64,000 nucleotides of DNA from Ascoidea rubescens DSM 1968. Taxonomy: Eukaryota > Ascomycota > Saccharomycetes > Ascoideales > Ascoideaceae. The stretch covers positions 620,001 through 684,000 of the forward strand of contig NW_017962917.1 of assembly GCF_001661345.1 (NCBI RefSeq). Direction: 5' to 3'. Position 1 is the stretch's first letter. Each line of letters starts with the position of its first letter. Made by a program: the position numbers and the translations under genes. Under the pieces are notes generated by a model that saw only the letters and a list, made by a program, of their open reading frames with translations, had not been told where the DNA came from and did not search any database. This document shows positions 31,046 through 42,015 of the stretch, in pieces.

Positions 31046-33412
31046 ATGACAACTTCAACGGCTCCTACAACTTTATATGACAAAGTTTTCAATGCTCATA
31101 TCGTCCACAAGGACGAATCTGGCTCATATCTCTTATATATAGATAGACATTTAGTCCACGAAGTCACTTCCCCACAAGCCTTTGAAGGATTGGAAAATGC
31201 CGATAGAAAAGTCAGACGACCAGACTGTACATTAGTAACGGTTGACCACAATATTCCTACAGTTTCAAGAAAATCATTTAAGTCGATTGACTCATTTATT
31301 GATCAAAAGGATTCAAAACTCCAAGTACAAACTTTAGAGAAAAATGTTAAAAAATTTGATTTAACTTACTTTGGTATGACCGATGCCAGACAAGGTATTG
31401 TCCATATTGTTGGTCCAGAGCAGGGTTTCACCTTGCCAGGCACCACTGTCGTCTGTGGTGATTCTCATACTTCTACACATGGTGCTTTTGGCTCTTTAGC
31501 CTTTGGTATTGGAACTTCTGAAGTCGAGCATGTTTTGGCTACTCAAACTATTATCCAAAAGAAATCCAAAAACATGAGAATCTTAGTCAATGGTATCTTG
31601 AGCCCAGAAATCACTTCAAAGGATTTGATTTTACATATAATTCATGTGATTGGTACTGCTGGTGGTACTGGTTGTGTTATTGAATTTGCTGGTGAAGCCA
31701 TATATAAACTATCAATGGAAGCTAGAATGTCAATGTGTAACATGGCAATTGAAGCTGGTGCAAGAGCTGGCATGATTCAGCCTGATCAAATCACTTTTGA
31801 TTATATCAAAGGTAGACCCTTGGCCCCAAATGGTGAACAATGGAAAAAGGCCGTAAAGTACTGGAAAACTTTAAAATCAGACCCTGATGCTTATTTTGAT
31901 CACGAAATCGTCATTGAAGCTAAAGACGTTATTCCAACTATAACTTGGGGTACTTCTCCACAAGATGCTTTACCAATAACTGCATCTGTTCCTGATCCAG
32001 CAAATGCCACCGATCCAATTCAAAAATCAGGTATGATTAGAGCTTTAAAATATATGGGTTTGAAATCAAATGTTCCCTTTGTTGACATTTCGATTGACAA
32101 AGTCTTTATTGGATCCTGTACAAATGCTAGACTTGAAGATTTAAGAAATGCCGCTAAGGTTGTTAATGGCTATAAAATTGCTCCAAATGTTAAATTAGCC
32201 TTGGTGGTTCCAGGTTCTGGTTTAATCAAAAGACAAGCTGAAAAAGAAGGTTTAGATAAAATTTTCGAAAAAGCAGGCTTCACTTGGAGAGAAGCTGGTT
32301 GTTCAATGTGTCTCGGTATGAACCCAGATATTCTTGATCCTGAAGAAAGATGTGCTTCTACTTCTAATCGTAATTTCGAAGGTAGACAAGGAGCTCTTTC
32401 AAGAACCCATTTAATGTCTCCAGCAATGGCTGCTGCCGCAGGAATTGCCGGTAAATTTGTCGATATTAGAAAATGGGAGTATAAAGATCCAGGCTCCCCA
32501 AGAATTTCAGTTGAAGCCGACAACTATGATGATGAAGATTATGAATTGTATAAGAAAGTTCAAGATGAAGAAAAACAACCATTGGAAGAAGATATCAATA
32601 GCAAAGAACTTAAGGAAAAAAATGGAAAAAAACCCATAACTGGTGAAGTTAGAAATGGCGTTAGAAAAATTAATGGTAATGGTATTTCTAAAGCTAAAAA
32701 GAAACCAGCTGGTTTGGAAAAATTCACAATTTTAAAAGGTGTATCCGCTATCTTAAATAAAGCAAATGTGGATACTGATTGCATTATACCAAAGCAGTTT
32801 TTGAAAACAATTAAAAGAACTGGTCTTAAAAATGGTTTGTTTTATGAATTAAGATTTGTAAAGGATGCCAATGGAAATGATGTTCCAACAGATTTCATTC
32901 TTAATCAACCATATTATGATAAATCCGAAATTTTAGTGGTTAACGGTGATAATTTTGGATGTGGTTCATCTAGAGAACATGCACCATGGGCCTTGAAAGA
33001 TTTTGGTATTAAATGTTATATTGCACCATCTTTTGGTGATATATTTTATAATAACTCCTTGAAGAATGGATTATTGCCAATTAGAATACCTCCAGAAATA
33101 ATTCAAAATAAAATCATTCCAGTGATTCAAGATACTCAAAATAAACTAGTCGTTGATTTGCCAAATCAAAATATATTAGATGAAAATGGTAATATAATAG
33201 TTGAGCATTTTGATATTGATGCATTTAGTAAACACTGTTTGATTAATGGTTTGGATGAAATTGGCTTGACTTTGCAAAAAGAAAAATACATTACACAATA
33301 TGAAGAAGTTAGAAGGGATATTTATTCATTCTTGGAAGGTGGATCTAAATTAGTAAAGCCAATTAATGGAACCAAAAAGAGTTTGTATGGAGTTACTGCT
33401 CAAGAATGGTAA
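31046..33412 (+). CDS. LEU1: 3-isopropylmalate dehydratase (isopropylmalate isomerase)
   Basis: 788 residues, the fused fungal form. Residues 1-490 are the LeuC-like part. Cys358 (IGSCTNAR), Cys419 and Cys422 (CSMC) hold the 4Fe-4S cluster with the 60-residue spacing seen in the family. [15 protein letters not shown] and [14 protein letters not shown] are also intact. Residues 495-560 are a charged linker. Residues 565-788 are the LeuD swivel domain with [15 protein letters not shown] and [17 protein letters not shown]. The enzyme converts 2- to 3-isopropylmalate in leucine synthesis, in the yeast cytosol, and depends on cytosolic iron-sulfur assembly. A Gcn4 core and CCGG cluster upstream fit amino-acid control. 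No break is visible. Confidence 0.97.
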   Translation: MTTSTAPTTLYDKVFNAHIVHKDESGSYLLYIDRHLVHEVTSPQAFEGLENADRKVRRPDCTLVTVDHNIPTVSRKSFKSIDSFIDQKDSKLQVQTLEKNVKKFDLTYFGMTDARQGIVHIVGPEQGFTLPGTTVVCGDSHTSTHGAFGSLAFGIGTSEVEHVLATQTIIQKKSKNMRILVNGILSPEITSKDLILHIIHVIGTAGGTGCVIEFAGEAIYKLSMEARMSMCNMAIEAGARAGMIQPDQITFDYIKGRPLAPNGEQWKKAVKYWKTLKSDPDAYFDHEIVIEAKDVIPTITWGTSPQDALPITASVPDPANATDPIQKSGMIRALKYMGLKSNVPFVDISIDKVFIGSCTNARLEDLRNAAKVVNGYKIAPNVKLALVVPGSGLIKRQAEKEGLDKIFEKAGFTWREAGCSMCLGMNPDILDPEERCASTSNRNFEGRQGALSRTHLMSPAMAAAAGIAGKFVDIRKWEYKDPGSPRISVEADNYDDEDYELYKKVQDEEKQPLEEDINSKELKEKNGKKPITGEVRNGVRKINGNGISKAKKKPAGLEKFTILKGVSAILNKANVDTDCIIPKQFLKTIKRTGLKNGLFYELRFVKDANGNDVPTDFILNQPYYDKSEILVVNGDNFGCGSSREHAPWALKDFGIKCYIAPSFGDIFYNNSLKNGLLPIRIPPEIIQNKIIPVIQDTQNKLVVDLPNQNILDENGNIIVEHFDIDAFSKHCLINGLDEIGLTLQKEKYITQYEEVRRDIYSFLEGGSKLVKPINGTKKSLYGVTAQEW

Positions 33413-35512
33413 TTTGGTAGTGATACACTCTATTTTCAATGCTTTTTGTGCTTATATTATTGTTATTTAATTTTGTATCGTGATAACTAATATTAATATG
33501 TATAATTAATTCATTCACTTGTGATTTTTTTTTTCAGCAGCATCTTTTTCCATATATATCTTTGTAATTTATATTATTTTCATTATTTATTTAGCTACTT
33601 TCCTGGTTACCACCTAATACATTCTGGCGTCCAATCACAGTGGAGCTCAAAAAATGTTAATGTACTGCACGTGTGTCTGAAAATAGACTCGATTTGGTAA
33701 GGGATAATCTGATTTTTGTTTGCAGGTCAAAAACCCATCCAGAAATTGTGCACTTTCTTGGTCTCTGAACTAAAATCAATCTACCACTTTGACGGTATTC
33801 ATTTCCAGCTGCATACATCTGCATTCTAACGCGCTCTGTGTTTGTGAATCCGTTTTGGCTTATTAAATTAATTACTGCGGTACTCAAAATCAAATTAAAG
33901 ACATTGTGATTACAATTACACTGACAGTTTTTCCATCGGGTCTGTCATAGCCATTATATATCAAAAGAAATTTTTCAGAGTGTTTGCAGCAGTGCTGAAG
34001 TGCTATCGAGAATTGCTATACTGCTGGTTTTAATATTTCAAAATTGACCTGGACATAAAGGAACAATCTGGTTTTAGATTTCGGATTTATTAGTTTTATC
34101 ATCAAGCACAGCAGTTTGTTATCAGTTAATAAAAAAACTTAATGTGATATGATAATGTGCAAGTATAATAAAAAGTGAATATAAGCTGGTTTATCAGCAG
34201 TATTTTTTGTATCATCGAAATTCACTTATGTTTTTGCTTTTTGAATGACCTGAGGATTCACTTTTACGAATAACTGCTAGTCAAACGATTTTTTGGTTAA
34301 AATTATGAAAAAGAAAGAAAAGGAGACCACAAAACAGATTTTTGTACTGAAAACTGATTTCTACAAAAACATACATAATTAGACTAATTTTTCTGAATTT
34401 TTCTGAATTTTTTGTTCAAATGCTGGCTCGATTTGAAATTTCTTTCTCTTTTTATGCATTTCTAGTGATTCAGTCATACGAATTGTAAAAATATGCAGAA
34501 ATTCATTTTCAGAAACTATAGATGAAACAGAAAAGCGGTTGTCGTGCAAGAGACAAATAGAAGGAGAAAGAGAAAGAGGAAAATTGATTGGAAGCTCCAA
34601 GCGTCGGCGATGGTTAACTCAGCAAAACGAAGGAAACGCCAAACAAGAACTGAGCACAGAAAATGCAGAACCCACAGGAGGAAATAAATATGGGTTGGCT
34701 GTTGGGGAGTTGTGATTGGTTGATTTGCACAGGTTTGCTAAATTAGGCAATTTTTGTGATATTTCACCAAGCAAATATACCGATATTGAGGTTTAAGTTG
34801 AGGACTCTAAAAGAAACACAAAAAGATTAGAGATTTAGAGAAAAAAAGCCCGATTACTGCCGAACAAGATATGTTTTAAAGTAGAAGTTTACTTAAATAT
34901 AAAACTATTTAATAAACTAATTAACAATTAGATAATTACTATAAGTATGTAATGTATGTATGTGTGTATATGAATGTAATGAATTTTATAAATTTTTTTA
35001 ACCATAACCCCCAGAAAGCATTTAATCAAAAAGTATAATAGAAAACAAAACTAAATGCAATTTTTCTCTATTTTCTTTGTGACTTGTGAGTAAACGTCTT
35101 TTTTCTTGTTTTTATTTTATTTTTTTTTTTCATGTTTTCTATATTATTTTTTATTTGAATAAATTATTCAACTTTTTCTTTTTGAATTTTGCTCAAAGAA
35201 AAAAGAGAAAAAAAACTCTATCTGATTTGTTTTTGCAACTACCCCAAATTTAAATGAATAACCAACAAATTTTTTTATAAAAAATGAAAAAAAAACAAAG
35301 CATAAAAAATTTTTTGAAATATAAACAGAAAGTTAAGAACTGAATTTAAATGAAAAGTGAAAAGTGAAAAAAAGCAAAATAAAGCAAAAATAATAAAAAA
35401 AAATGAGATAAAGATGAACTTGATAAAAACAATAACCAAAAAAAAAAAAAAAGTAAAATAATAATTAGAAAAAGCTAAAATTTAATTTACTTTTGAGATT
35501 GTCATTTTCAAA
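33413..35512. other. 2.1-kb convergent gap between LEU1 and PLC1
   Basis: Long for a convergent gap. It contains CCAATCACA (reverse of TGTGATTGG) at 33631-33639, CACGTG near 33669, TGTGATTGG again at 34711-34719, and A/T-rich runs from 34900 on. The two CCAAT-type sites, 1.1 kb apart and facing each other, resemble promoter elements, so an unrecognised non-coding transcript is possible. No protein gene is visible. Confidence 0.4.
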
Positions 35513-38500
35513 TTAAATATAATTTAACTTTACAAATAATTTGGATCCAAATATTTCATCACCATTGCTGTCATAAATTGGTAAGTGTCTATATCCTTCT
35601 TTTAAATAAATTAACCTTGCAACAAATCTTCCAATGATATCAGTTGAATGATTTTTTTCATCTCTATTTTTGACTGTTAACCTGATAAATAAGAATTCTT
35701 TGAAACAATTTTTTAGATTTATTTCAAATCTATTGTTCCAAACTGGATTGAATCCATTGGATGAAACAATACAGCTTTTGAACTTAAGTTTATTATTGTA
35801 ATTGTTTATAGTCTTTTGATACTGATTCGAAGCTGGTGAATCAGAAGTATAGCTTCTATCGCTGTAACTGTCGCAATCGCTGCTGTCTGTTGAGTCATCA
35901 CTGTCACTTGAAAATGACTTTCCTCCCCAATTTATAGAGTCATTATCTTGTCCAAAAACCTCAACTTCAACATATGAATTAATATTGTTCTCTAAATTGA
36001 TAACGTCATTATTTTCGATTTTTAAACTTAAACCTGAAATGATGTCAATAATGATTTTGGCATCTTTTCTATGGTTTTGTGCATTGAAAAAATCATCATC
36101 ATCATCGTTTTGCTCTCTAAAATTTCCTTCTTTTCTTCTAATGGAGCGAAGAAATTCGGGTTTCAATACATAACCGGAACAGTTATTATTATTAAACATT
36201 GATTCATTTAATTGTTGACCCAAGTCCTTAGTTTGCCAGTTTGTTGCAACAAACTGGCAACCAAATTTCCAGTAATCTATTGGGTTAAAATTGCTTGAGT
36301 TGACTCTTAAACCTGATGGGTAAATTCTGTTGAGATATCTTCTATTATGCTTATCCAATAAAACTCTTTTATCAAAATCCTTTAACATTGAATTTATTGT
36401 TTTTTCGCTAAATGAAAAGCAATGAAATTTATTTTTTGATTCTGGTAATGAAAAACTTTTAAACTTTAAACCATACACGTAACTTATAGCACATAGTTGT
36501 GGAATAATTTTAAATTTATCATTACTATTTTTATTTTTTCCTTTTTTTTTTGAAATCAATTTCGATCTAAGATTATTTGAGTGATAAATGGAACCATTTT
36601 CACCAGAAGAAGAGAAGGAATTTAATGAAGAATAAGATGAAACCTTTGGAATGATATTAGTTAAATCGACTTCTGATTTATTAAAGCGATTAGATCTTTT
36701 AATTTTCATTATGACTTTGTTTTGCAAATCCAAGGGGCTGGGCAATTTTGTTTGATTAAGTTCATCTTCACTAGATTGAATAATCAACATGCCGCCTAAG
36801 ATATCGATAAAGGTATTTTTCACAGTAACTTGAAAAGTTTTCTTACAGTGAATTTCGATTGATAACATCAAAGGCAAAGAAGAGTTTTCAAAAGCATATT
36901 TCTTTATTGTAAGCAATACATCTTTTAACATACATGGAGAAGTAAAAGTTAAACCATGACTAACAACTGGTCCATTTAAACCATCCCAGATATCAATTTC
37001 AATGCATTTGCACCCCTTTTTCAATGCATGAATATAGCCTTCAATGGAGGAAAAGCCTTTAACTTGTTTACCTAAAAGGTAAGTATTATGAGAGGAAGAT
37101 ATGTAGTATTCATTTAAAGGCCTTGTGAAGTCGCTTGTTTCTTTCAAGTCGTGAAAGATATCTGATTCAATCAAATAATTTTGAAAATCGTTTAAATTTA
37201 GATAATTTTTTGAATTTGAGTAAATTAGAAAAGTATTTTTTAGGTCTTTTTTGTTGAGATGAATTTCCTTTTGGGTATTAATTATAAAGTCTTTAAAATC
37301 ATTAAAGAAAAGTTTATTTTTATGGTTTTGATTAGAAATATTTGAAGAAGATATGTTGTTGAAAATTGAAGATATTTCTAGTCTAGAATTCTTTAAAAAG
37401 GAGAATAGTTCCTTTAATTGGTTGTAGGATAATTTTTTTTTGTGGTGAAGATCATATTTATCAAATAAGAATCTAGCTCTTTTGATTGGAATTAGAATGT
37501 TGTATTTATTTAAGAATTGTAAATATAGATCAAATGATAAATAATGATTTTTGTAGTTGAATGAGTTTGAAAAAATTTTATTTGAAAAATGTAGATCAAA
37601 ATTGAAGAAATTTTGCCAAAGAATTGAAAATAATTGATTAAAGGGTAATTTAGAAAGATTTTTATAGTAATCTTTTAAGAATAGTAGAATGATTATGAAG
37701 AGTTCGAATTCTAGTTTATTGTAACTTAGTAGATGTAATATTTTTGTTGTGTTGCTTCTTTTGCCATCAATTGAGGTGTGATCGTGTAGAGAGGATGTTA
37801 GAGAAGACAAGGAATGGTTACTAAAAGGACGAGAAATGAACCCATTAAATGAGGAATTTGAAGGGCTGATGGAATTTGAGCAATCCAGGAAGATGGGATT
37901 GTCAAAAGAGTCGGAAAAGGATGAATTGGAAGAATTGCGACTATGAGTAAAATTATTGGTGTTGGTGTTGTTGTTGTTGTTGTTGTTATTAGTGGTATTT
38001 TTTTTGTAGATAATTGTTAGTAGATCTGGATGAGAATCTGAAGATATGATGGAATTATTCTTTTTGGATTTTGAGATGTGGTTAATTCTAATGTCTATAA
38101 TGTCATCTAGGTATAAGAAACCAGAGGAATTATTATTTTCCCAGATTAGAGAAAATTTTTTTGAGGATAGGTTGAATTTGAAAGATTTTGGAATGTTGTT
38201 GTGATTTTTATTCTGAGTATGAGAGTGGGTATGAGAGTGAGAGTGAGTGCTGGTGTTGAAAATGTTTGAATTGTTTTTAATTTTAATGAGATTGATTCCA
38301 TCAAGAATGAAATTTTTTGGAATTAGGAGATTTAGAGGTAAAGCTAGAGATTGTGGATTGATGATATTGTTGAAATTGTTGGTGTTAAGAATGGATAAAG
38401 GAGTTTCAAATTTTGATAGTATATTTGTATTTTCAGTGTTGATGATGTTTGAGTTGATAAAGTGGTTTAAGGATTTGAGGAGTATTGATTTATTTTCTTT

Positions 38501-39157
38501 AAAATGAAGTATATTTTTGAATTTTTTGATATTTTTAAAGTGTTTTGTGTTGATAATGTTGGTGTTGATCTTTAAATCTTTTAAATTTTTTATATTTTTT
38601 ATATTTTTGATATTTTTGATAGTTTTGATGTTTTTGATATTTTTAACATCTTTGGTGTTTTTCGTATTTTTTTTTGTGAGCGATAGTTCAGGTGAGGATT
38701 GGATTGAGTGAATAGTATTGTGAATATTATCGTTGTTTGAGGTTGTATTTGAGATAATAGAGTCATGAGAGTGACTAGAATAAGAATCCAGATGAGAGTT
38801 TAGAGATAAATTAGATAAATTAGACAAGTGGGATAAATTGAGGTCGTAGAAGGATTTGACCTGGAATAATTTTATATTTGAAAGAAAATCGTGCTGTGAA
38901 TTTAATTGAGAATGCATATTTAAATGTAAGTCAGAATTTATATCAAAGGAAGATATGGAGGAGGAATCGTCATTAGAGAAATCGGAATCGAATAGCAAAT
39001 CAGAGAAATTAGAAGCAGAGAATTTGAGTAGAGAATTTGGTATGGAGGAAGTTAGAGCAAGGTTGGCTTTGATAAGATTTGGATCTTTTTCTACTTCATC
39101 ATGATCATCGTCATTAGTTAGGGGAAGATTTAATTGATTTGTGAGAGTAGTAATCAT
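35513..39157 (-). CDS. PLC1: phosphoinositide-specific phospholipase C, delta type
   Basis: 1214 residues from the first ATG at 39157 (MITTLTNQLNLP). An open upstream stretch lacks an ATG. The N-terminal 330 residues are disordered and include a Lys-Asn-Ile repeat at about 165-200. A degenerate PH-like region (FSLIWENNNSSGFLYLDDI) and EF-hand helices (ARFLFDKYDLHHKKKLSYNQ) follow. The X box has catalytic His690 (SSHNTYLLG) and His734 (VVSHGLTF), 44 residues apart as in PLC-delta. The Y box has YPSGLRVNSSNFNP and FGCQFVATNWQTKD. A C2 domain ends the chain. The enzyme hydrolyses PI(4,5)P2 to IP3 and diacylglycerol, feeding inositol polyphosphate synthesis. A 28-bp perfect palindrome lies in the Y box. 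The catalytic residues are complete. Confidence 0.95.
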   Translation of the reverse strand: MITTLTNQLNLPLTNDDDHDEVEKDPNLIKANLALTSSIPNSLLKFSASNFSDLLFDSDFSNDDSSSISSFDINSDLHLNMHSQLNSQHDFLSNIKLFQVKSFYDLNLSHLSNLSNLSLNSHLDSYSSHSHDSIISNTTSNNDNIHNTIHSIQSSPELSLTKKNTKNTKDVKNIKNIKTIKNIKNIKNIKNLKDLKINTNIINTKHFKNIKKFKNILHFKENKSILLKSLNHFINSNIINTENTNILSKFETPLSILNTNNFNNIINPQSLALPLNLLIPKNFILDGINLIKIKNNSNIFNTSTHSHSHTHSHTQNKNHNNIPKSFKFNLSSKKFSLIWENNNSSGFLYLDDIIDIRINHISKSKKNNSIISSDSHPDLLTIIYKKNTTNNNNNNNNTNTNNFTHSRNSSNSSFSDSFDNPIFLDCSNSISPSNSSFNGFISRPFSNHSLSSLTSSLHDHTSIDGKRSNTTKILHLLSYNKLEFELFIIILLFLKDYYKNLSKLPFNQLFSILWQNFFNFDLHFSNKIFSNSFNYKNHYLSFDLYLQFLNKYNILIPIKRARFLFDKYDLHHKKKLSYNQLKELFSFLKNSRLEISSIFNNISSSNISNQNHKNKLFFNDFKDFIINTQKEIHLNKKDLKNTFLIYSNSKNYLNLNDFQNYLIESDIFHDLKETSDFTRPLNEYYISSSHNTYLLGKQVKGFSSIEGYIHALKKGCKCIEIDIWDGLNGPVVSHGLTFTSPCMLKDVLLTIKKYAFENSSLPLMLSIEIHCKKTFQVTVKNTFIDILGGMLIIQSSEDELNQTKLPSPLDLQNKVIMKIKRSNRFNKSEVDLTNIIPKVSSYSSLNSFSSSGENGSIYHSNNLRSKLISKKKGKNKNSNDKFKIIPQLCAISYVYGLKFKSFSLPESKNKFHCFSFSEKTINSMLKDFDKRVLLDKHNRRYLNRIYPSGLRVNSSNFNPIDYWKFGCQFVATNWQTKDLGQQLNESMFNNNNCSGYVLKPEFLRSIRRKEGNFREQNDDDDDFFNAQNHRKDAKIIIDIISGLSLKIENNDVINLENNINSYVEVEVFGQDNDSINWGGKSFSSDSDDSTDSSDCDSYSDRSYTSDSPASNQYQKTINNYNNKLKFKSCIVSSNGFNPVWNNRFEINLKNCFKEFLFIRLTVKNRDEKNHSTDIIGRFVARLIYLKEGYRHLPIYDSNGDEIFGSKLFVKLNYI
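36233..36260. repeat. perfect 28-bp palindrome inside PLC1
   Basis: TTGCCAGTTTGTTG (36233-36246) is followed immediately by its exact reverse complement, with no spacer. It encodes the conserved GCQFVATNWQ of the Y box. Confidence 0.9.
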
Positions 39158-39732
39158 GAAAGGGAGAAAGAGAGGAGATAAAAAAAGAGAGGGAGAGGTA
39201 AATAGAGAGGGAAACAGAGAGAACGAGTAGAATATGGATGGATAGAAGCTGTGTAGATGAAAAAAAAAGATGGGAACGAGCAAGTAAGAGGGATATTTAA
39301 AGGGAAAAGAAATGAGATAGGCTGTTTCTAGAGAGGAAAATCAGACAAACTGAGAAAAAGAGATGGAAGAAAGCAAAAGGTAGGAACCAGGGAAAAGGGC
39401 AAAAAAGGAGGAAAAGGAAGAAGATTTATATGAAATGAGAGAAATAGGTTGAGAGGTAGAGAGGATAAAGAGTAATTCTCAGTAGTGAGTTCGTAATTGA
39501 AAGAAGAATGAAAAGGTAAATAGAAGGTAAGCAGAATCCAGAATAAACACTAATATTATTAAACACCAATATATTATTTAGGTAATGCAAATGGCAATTT
39601 ACAATTTACAATTTATTATTTAGGATTAAACTGGCTGTGAATGGATAATCACTGCTTTAACATCTCAGAGCTGTCTGGAAGCAGTGCTAGTGCCACAAAG
39701 AGTTTGAAAGAAAGCTGCGCGCTCCCGCACAC

Positions 39733-39754
39733 AAACCCTAAACCCTAAACCTTA
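39733..39754 (+). promoter_or_regulatory. telomere-like CCCTAAA repeats, Tbf1-type sites
   Basis: Three head-to-tail 7-base units, two exact AACCCTAA and a third decayed to AACCTTAA. This fits the Tbf1 consensus ARCCCTAA and also looks like a very short interstitial telomere-type repeat. It lies about 580 bases upstream of the PLC1 start, at the edge of island D. Confidence 0.5.
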
Positions 39755-39887
39755 ATCCCGAGAGCGGTACTAATTAATTGGCACGCAACCATTGGCTGGG
39801 AGAGAATCACAGCGCTGGCTGGACCACGTCGCTGGGCTCACGAGCGCCAAAGCAGCAGGCCCAGCTCCCAGTGTGTTGCCAGTCCGG

Positions 39888-39957
39888 TGCTGGGCACAAC
39901 ATTGCTGGTGTTGTGGATCTCTCTGGGTGCTTTTGTGGTGCTTGCTGGGCACAACAT
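39888..39957. repeat. 15-bp direct repeat, 55-bp offset
   Basis: TGCTGGGCACAACAT occurs at 39888-39902 and 39943-39957. Between the copies lies TTGTGGAT, whose reverse complement ATCCACAA follows the second copy, so a small stem can form. Confidence 0.8.
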
Positions 39958-41177
39958 CCACAAAACCACACCAGACACAAACAGCAGAGGTTCCACAGCA
40001 GCCTACGGTGGAAAGCTCGCTAGCGTTGCTGCACATGGAAACCTAAAACCCTGTTGGCACTGCGCGCGCGGTGCATCTCCGCTGCCAAACCAATGTTGTT
40101 TTCCTATTATAGAAGCTGACTCCCGACCGGTTTTTGTCCGTGAGCGTGCGGCAGTCACCTGACACCCAGAGAGGGGCGGGAGTGCGTCTGGAGTCTGCGG
40201 GCTCTTCTAGACCGTTGGGGAGGTTGCTGTGTGTGGACGAGCTTAAAATAGCAGCGGGCTTGCCAAAAATAAACAGCAGCGCGGAAACAGCGCGCCAGCA
40301 GTGCGGTAGCACTCGTGCGCCAGCTGTGATTGGTTGCTCCGGCTGTTTAATCGGCGGCCCAACGCGAGACCAGACAAGTTGGGAGTTACAAGTTAGCAGA
40401 TAAAAACAGTACCGCCGGCTTGGAAGCGAGACCAGCAGCGGCCATGGGAATATTTCCCTGGGTCAAGAGCGCAAAAGTTGACTGATACTTTTTGCTCTTG
40501 ACTTGGTGTTGGAGTGTCAGAATTAGCATTGGGATATTCACCCTTAGGAAGCTATTTAGATTTCTTATTTCATGTTTTGAAATTTTCACTTTTGAACGTG
40601 TGGTTGAAATTAAGACCCAGAATCTGGTTATGTTGCATTTTAAATTCACTACGGAAAACTAAAACAACAGACATTTGAAATCAGTTCACTAATCCAGAAC
40701 AGGCCAAATTTAAACAATAAACGATCAACTGGTTGTATTACTGATTTGTAATGATCTGATATTAATTAAGATTTGCTTTAACGAAAAAGTAATCTGTGTT
40801 TATAATTGCAACCAGATTATATTTGTATACTCTTTTATTGGCTTGTGAGGAATCTGTGAAAAATATCTGAATTATCAGATTAACACTACAATGCTAATGG
40901 GTAAAGATTCTAAAGAATACCTAGTAATGTTGATGACGAAGACAATGTTTTGTCATTTTTGTCATCTTTTCCAACTTTTTGTTTTAATTTTTTAAACCTT
41001 TTTGATATGTTTAGTGATTTTTAAAAAATTTTGAATTTTCTTTTAAATTTTGCTTTTGAATTTTTTTTCTCAGCTATTCCAATTATTTAGCAAATTCTCT
41101 ATGAATGATGGTAAAAATTGATCACCGATATTTACATAGGGACAACATTTGCGTTAATAGCTTTAAGGTCGTTAGCT

Positions 41178-41226
41178 TATATTATTATATTATTATATTA
41201 TTATATTATTATATTATTATATTATT
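41178..41226. repeat. 8-bp tandem repeat, six copies
   Basis: Six copies of TATATTAT head to tail in non-coding DNA. Confidence 0.85.
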
Positions 41227-41973
41227 AAATAGATCATACTGATTTTGGCCACAGCAACCAATCAAACTGGACAACGTTTCTCTTTTCTGTCGCATCCTAT
41301 AATGGAACTTTACAGAGAGTGATTTCTATTTATTTCTATTCCCATTTTCATTTTCATTTTCATTTTCATTTCCATTTCCATTTCTTTATTAATCACTCAA
41401 CTCTCAACACTATGTACGTTTGTTTATCTATATTTATATTTACATAATTATGGATAATCAAACAAACAAACATATAAGAAATTTAATAAACTGCTTTCGT
41501 TTACGAATTTAGTTGAATAATTTAATGAATATTAAATTATCATTCAATAACAATATAGTTTGAATCTTAACTCTAATTTGTAACTCTAACCGTAACTCTA
41601 ACCTTAATTTGGTATGAGTTTGAATTTGAATTTAACTTTTTGAAATTCATTTGAATGCCATTTCAATTCTATTAAATTTTAATTAAATTTTAATTCAATC
41701 TAAACCAAATTTTAATCAACCAACTAAATCTAAATCAAATTAAAATATAATCTTTTGTTAAAGGAGAATATTGAATATAATACTACTGGATTTAATTTTG
41801 TTTTCCCTATTGCCTTCACATATATAAATAGCTTGCACTTGCTAAATACAACTGTTAAAAACCACTCACTTTTATTGCTTTTGTGTTTCTATTCATGCAA
41901 CTTCAATGGCTATGCTTGTAATTATAGTCAATTATTATAAATATATATAAAAATATTAATAATAAAAATATTC

Positions 41974-42015
<42 letters not shown>

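Larger units (their letters stand above)
39640..40480. other. GC-rich intergenic island D
   Basis: About 840 bases, above 50% GC in the middle. It contains CCATTGGCTGGG (39790 on), GCGCGCGCGG near 40065, a TGTGATTGG (40325-40333), CCAAACCAATG, Tbf1-like repeats at its left edge and a 15-bp direct repeat. Long overlapping open frames on both strands reflect the lack of AT-rich stop codons; none looks like a protein. Confidence 0.5.

Noticed and set aside
39158-39283. Hydrophobic 42-residue extension of PLC1
   Set aside because: Starts only at TTG and translates a purine-rich leader read on the other strand; the ATG at 39157 is the first.
39770-40403. Six overlapping open frames in GC island D
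   Set aside because: Mutually overlapping on both strands, Trp/Cys-rich, no recognisable motif; explained by low stop-codon density.
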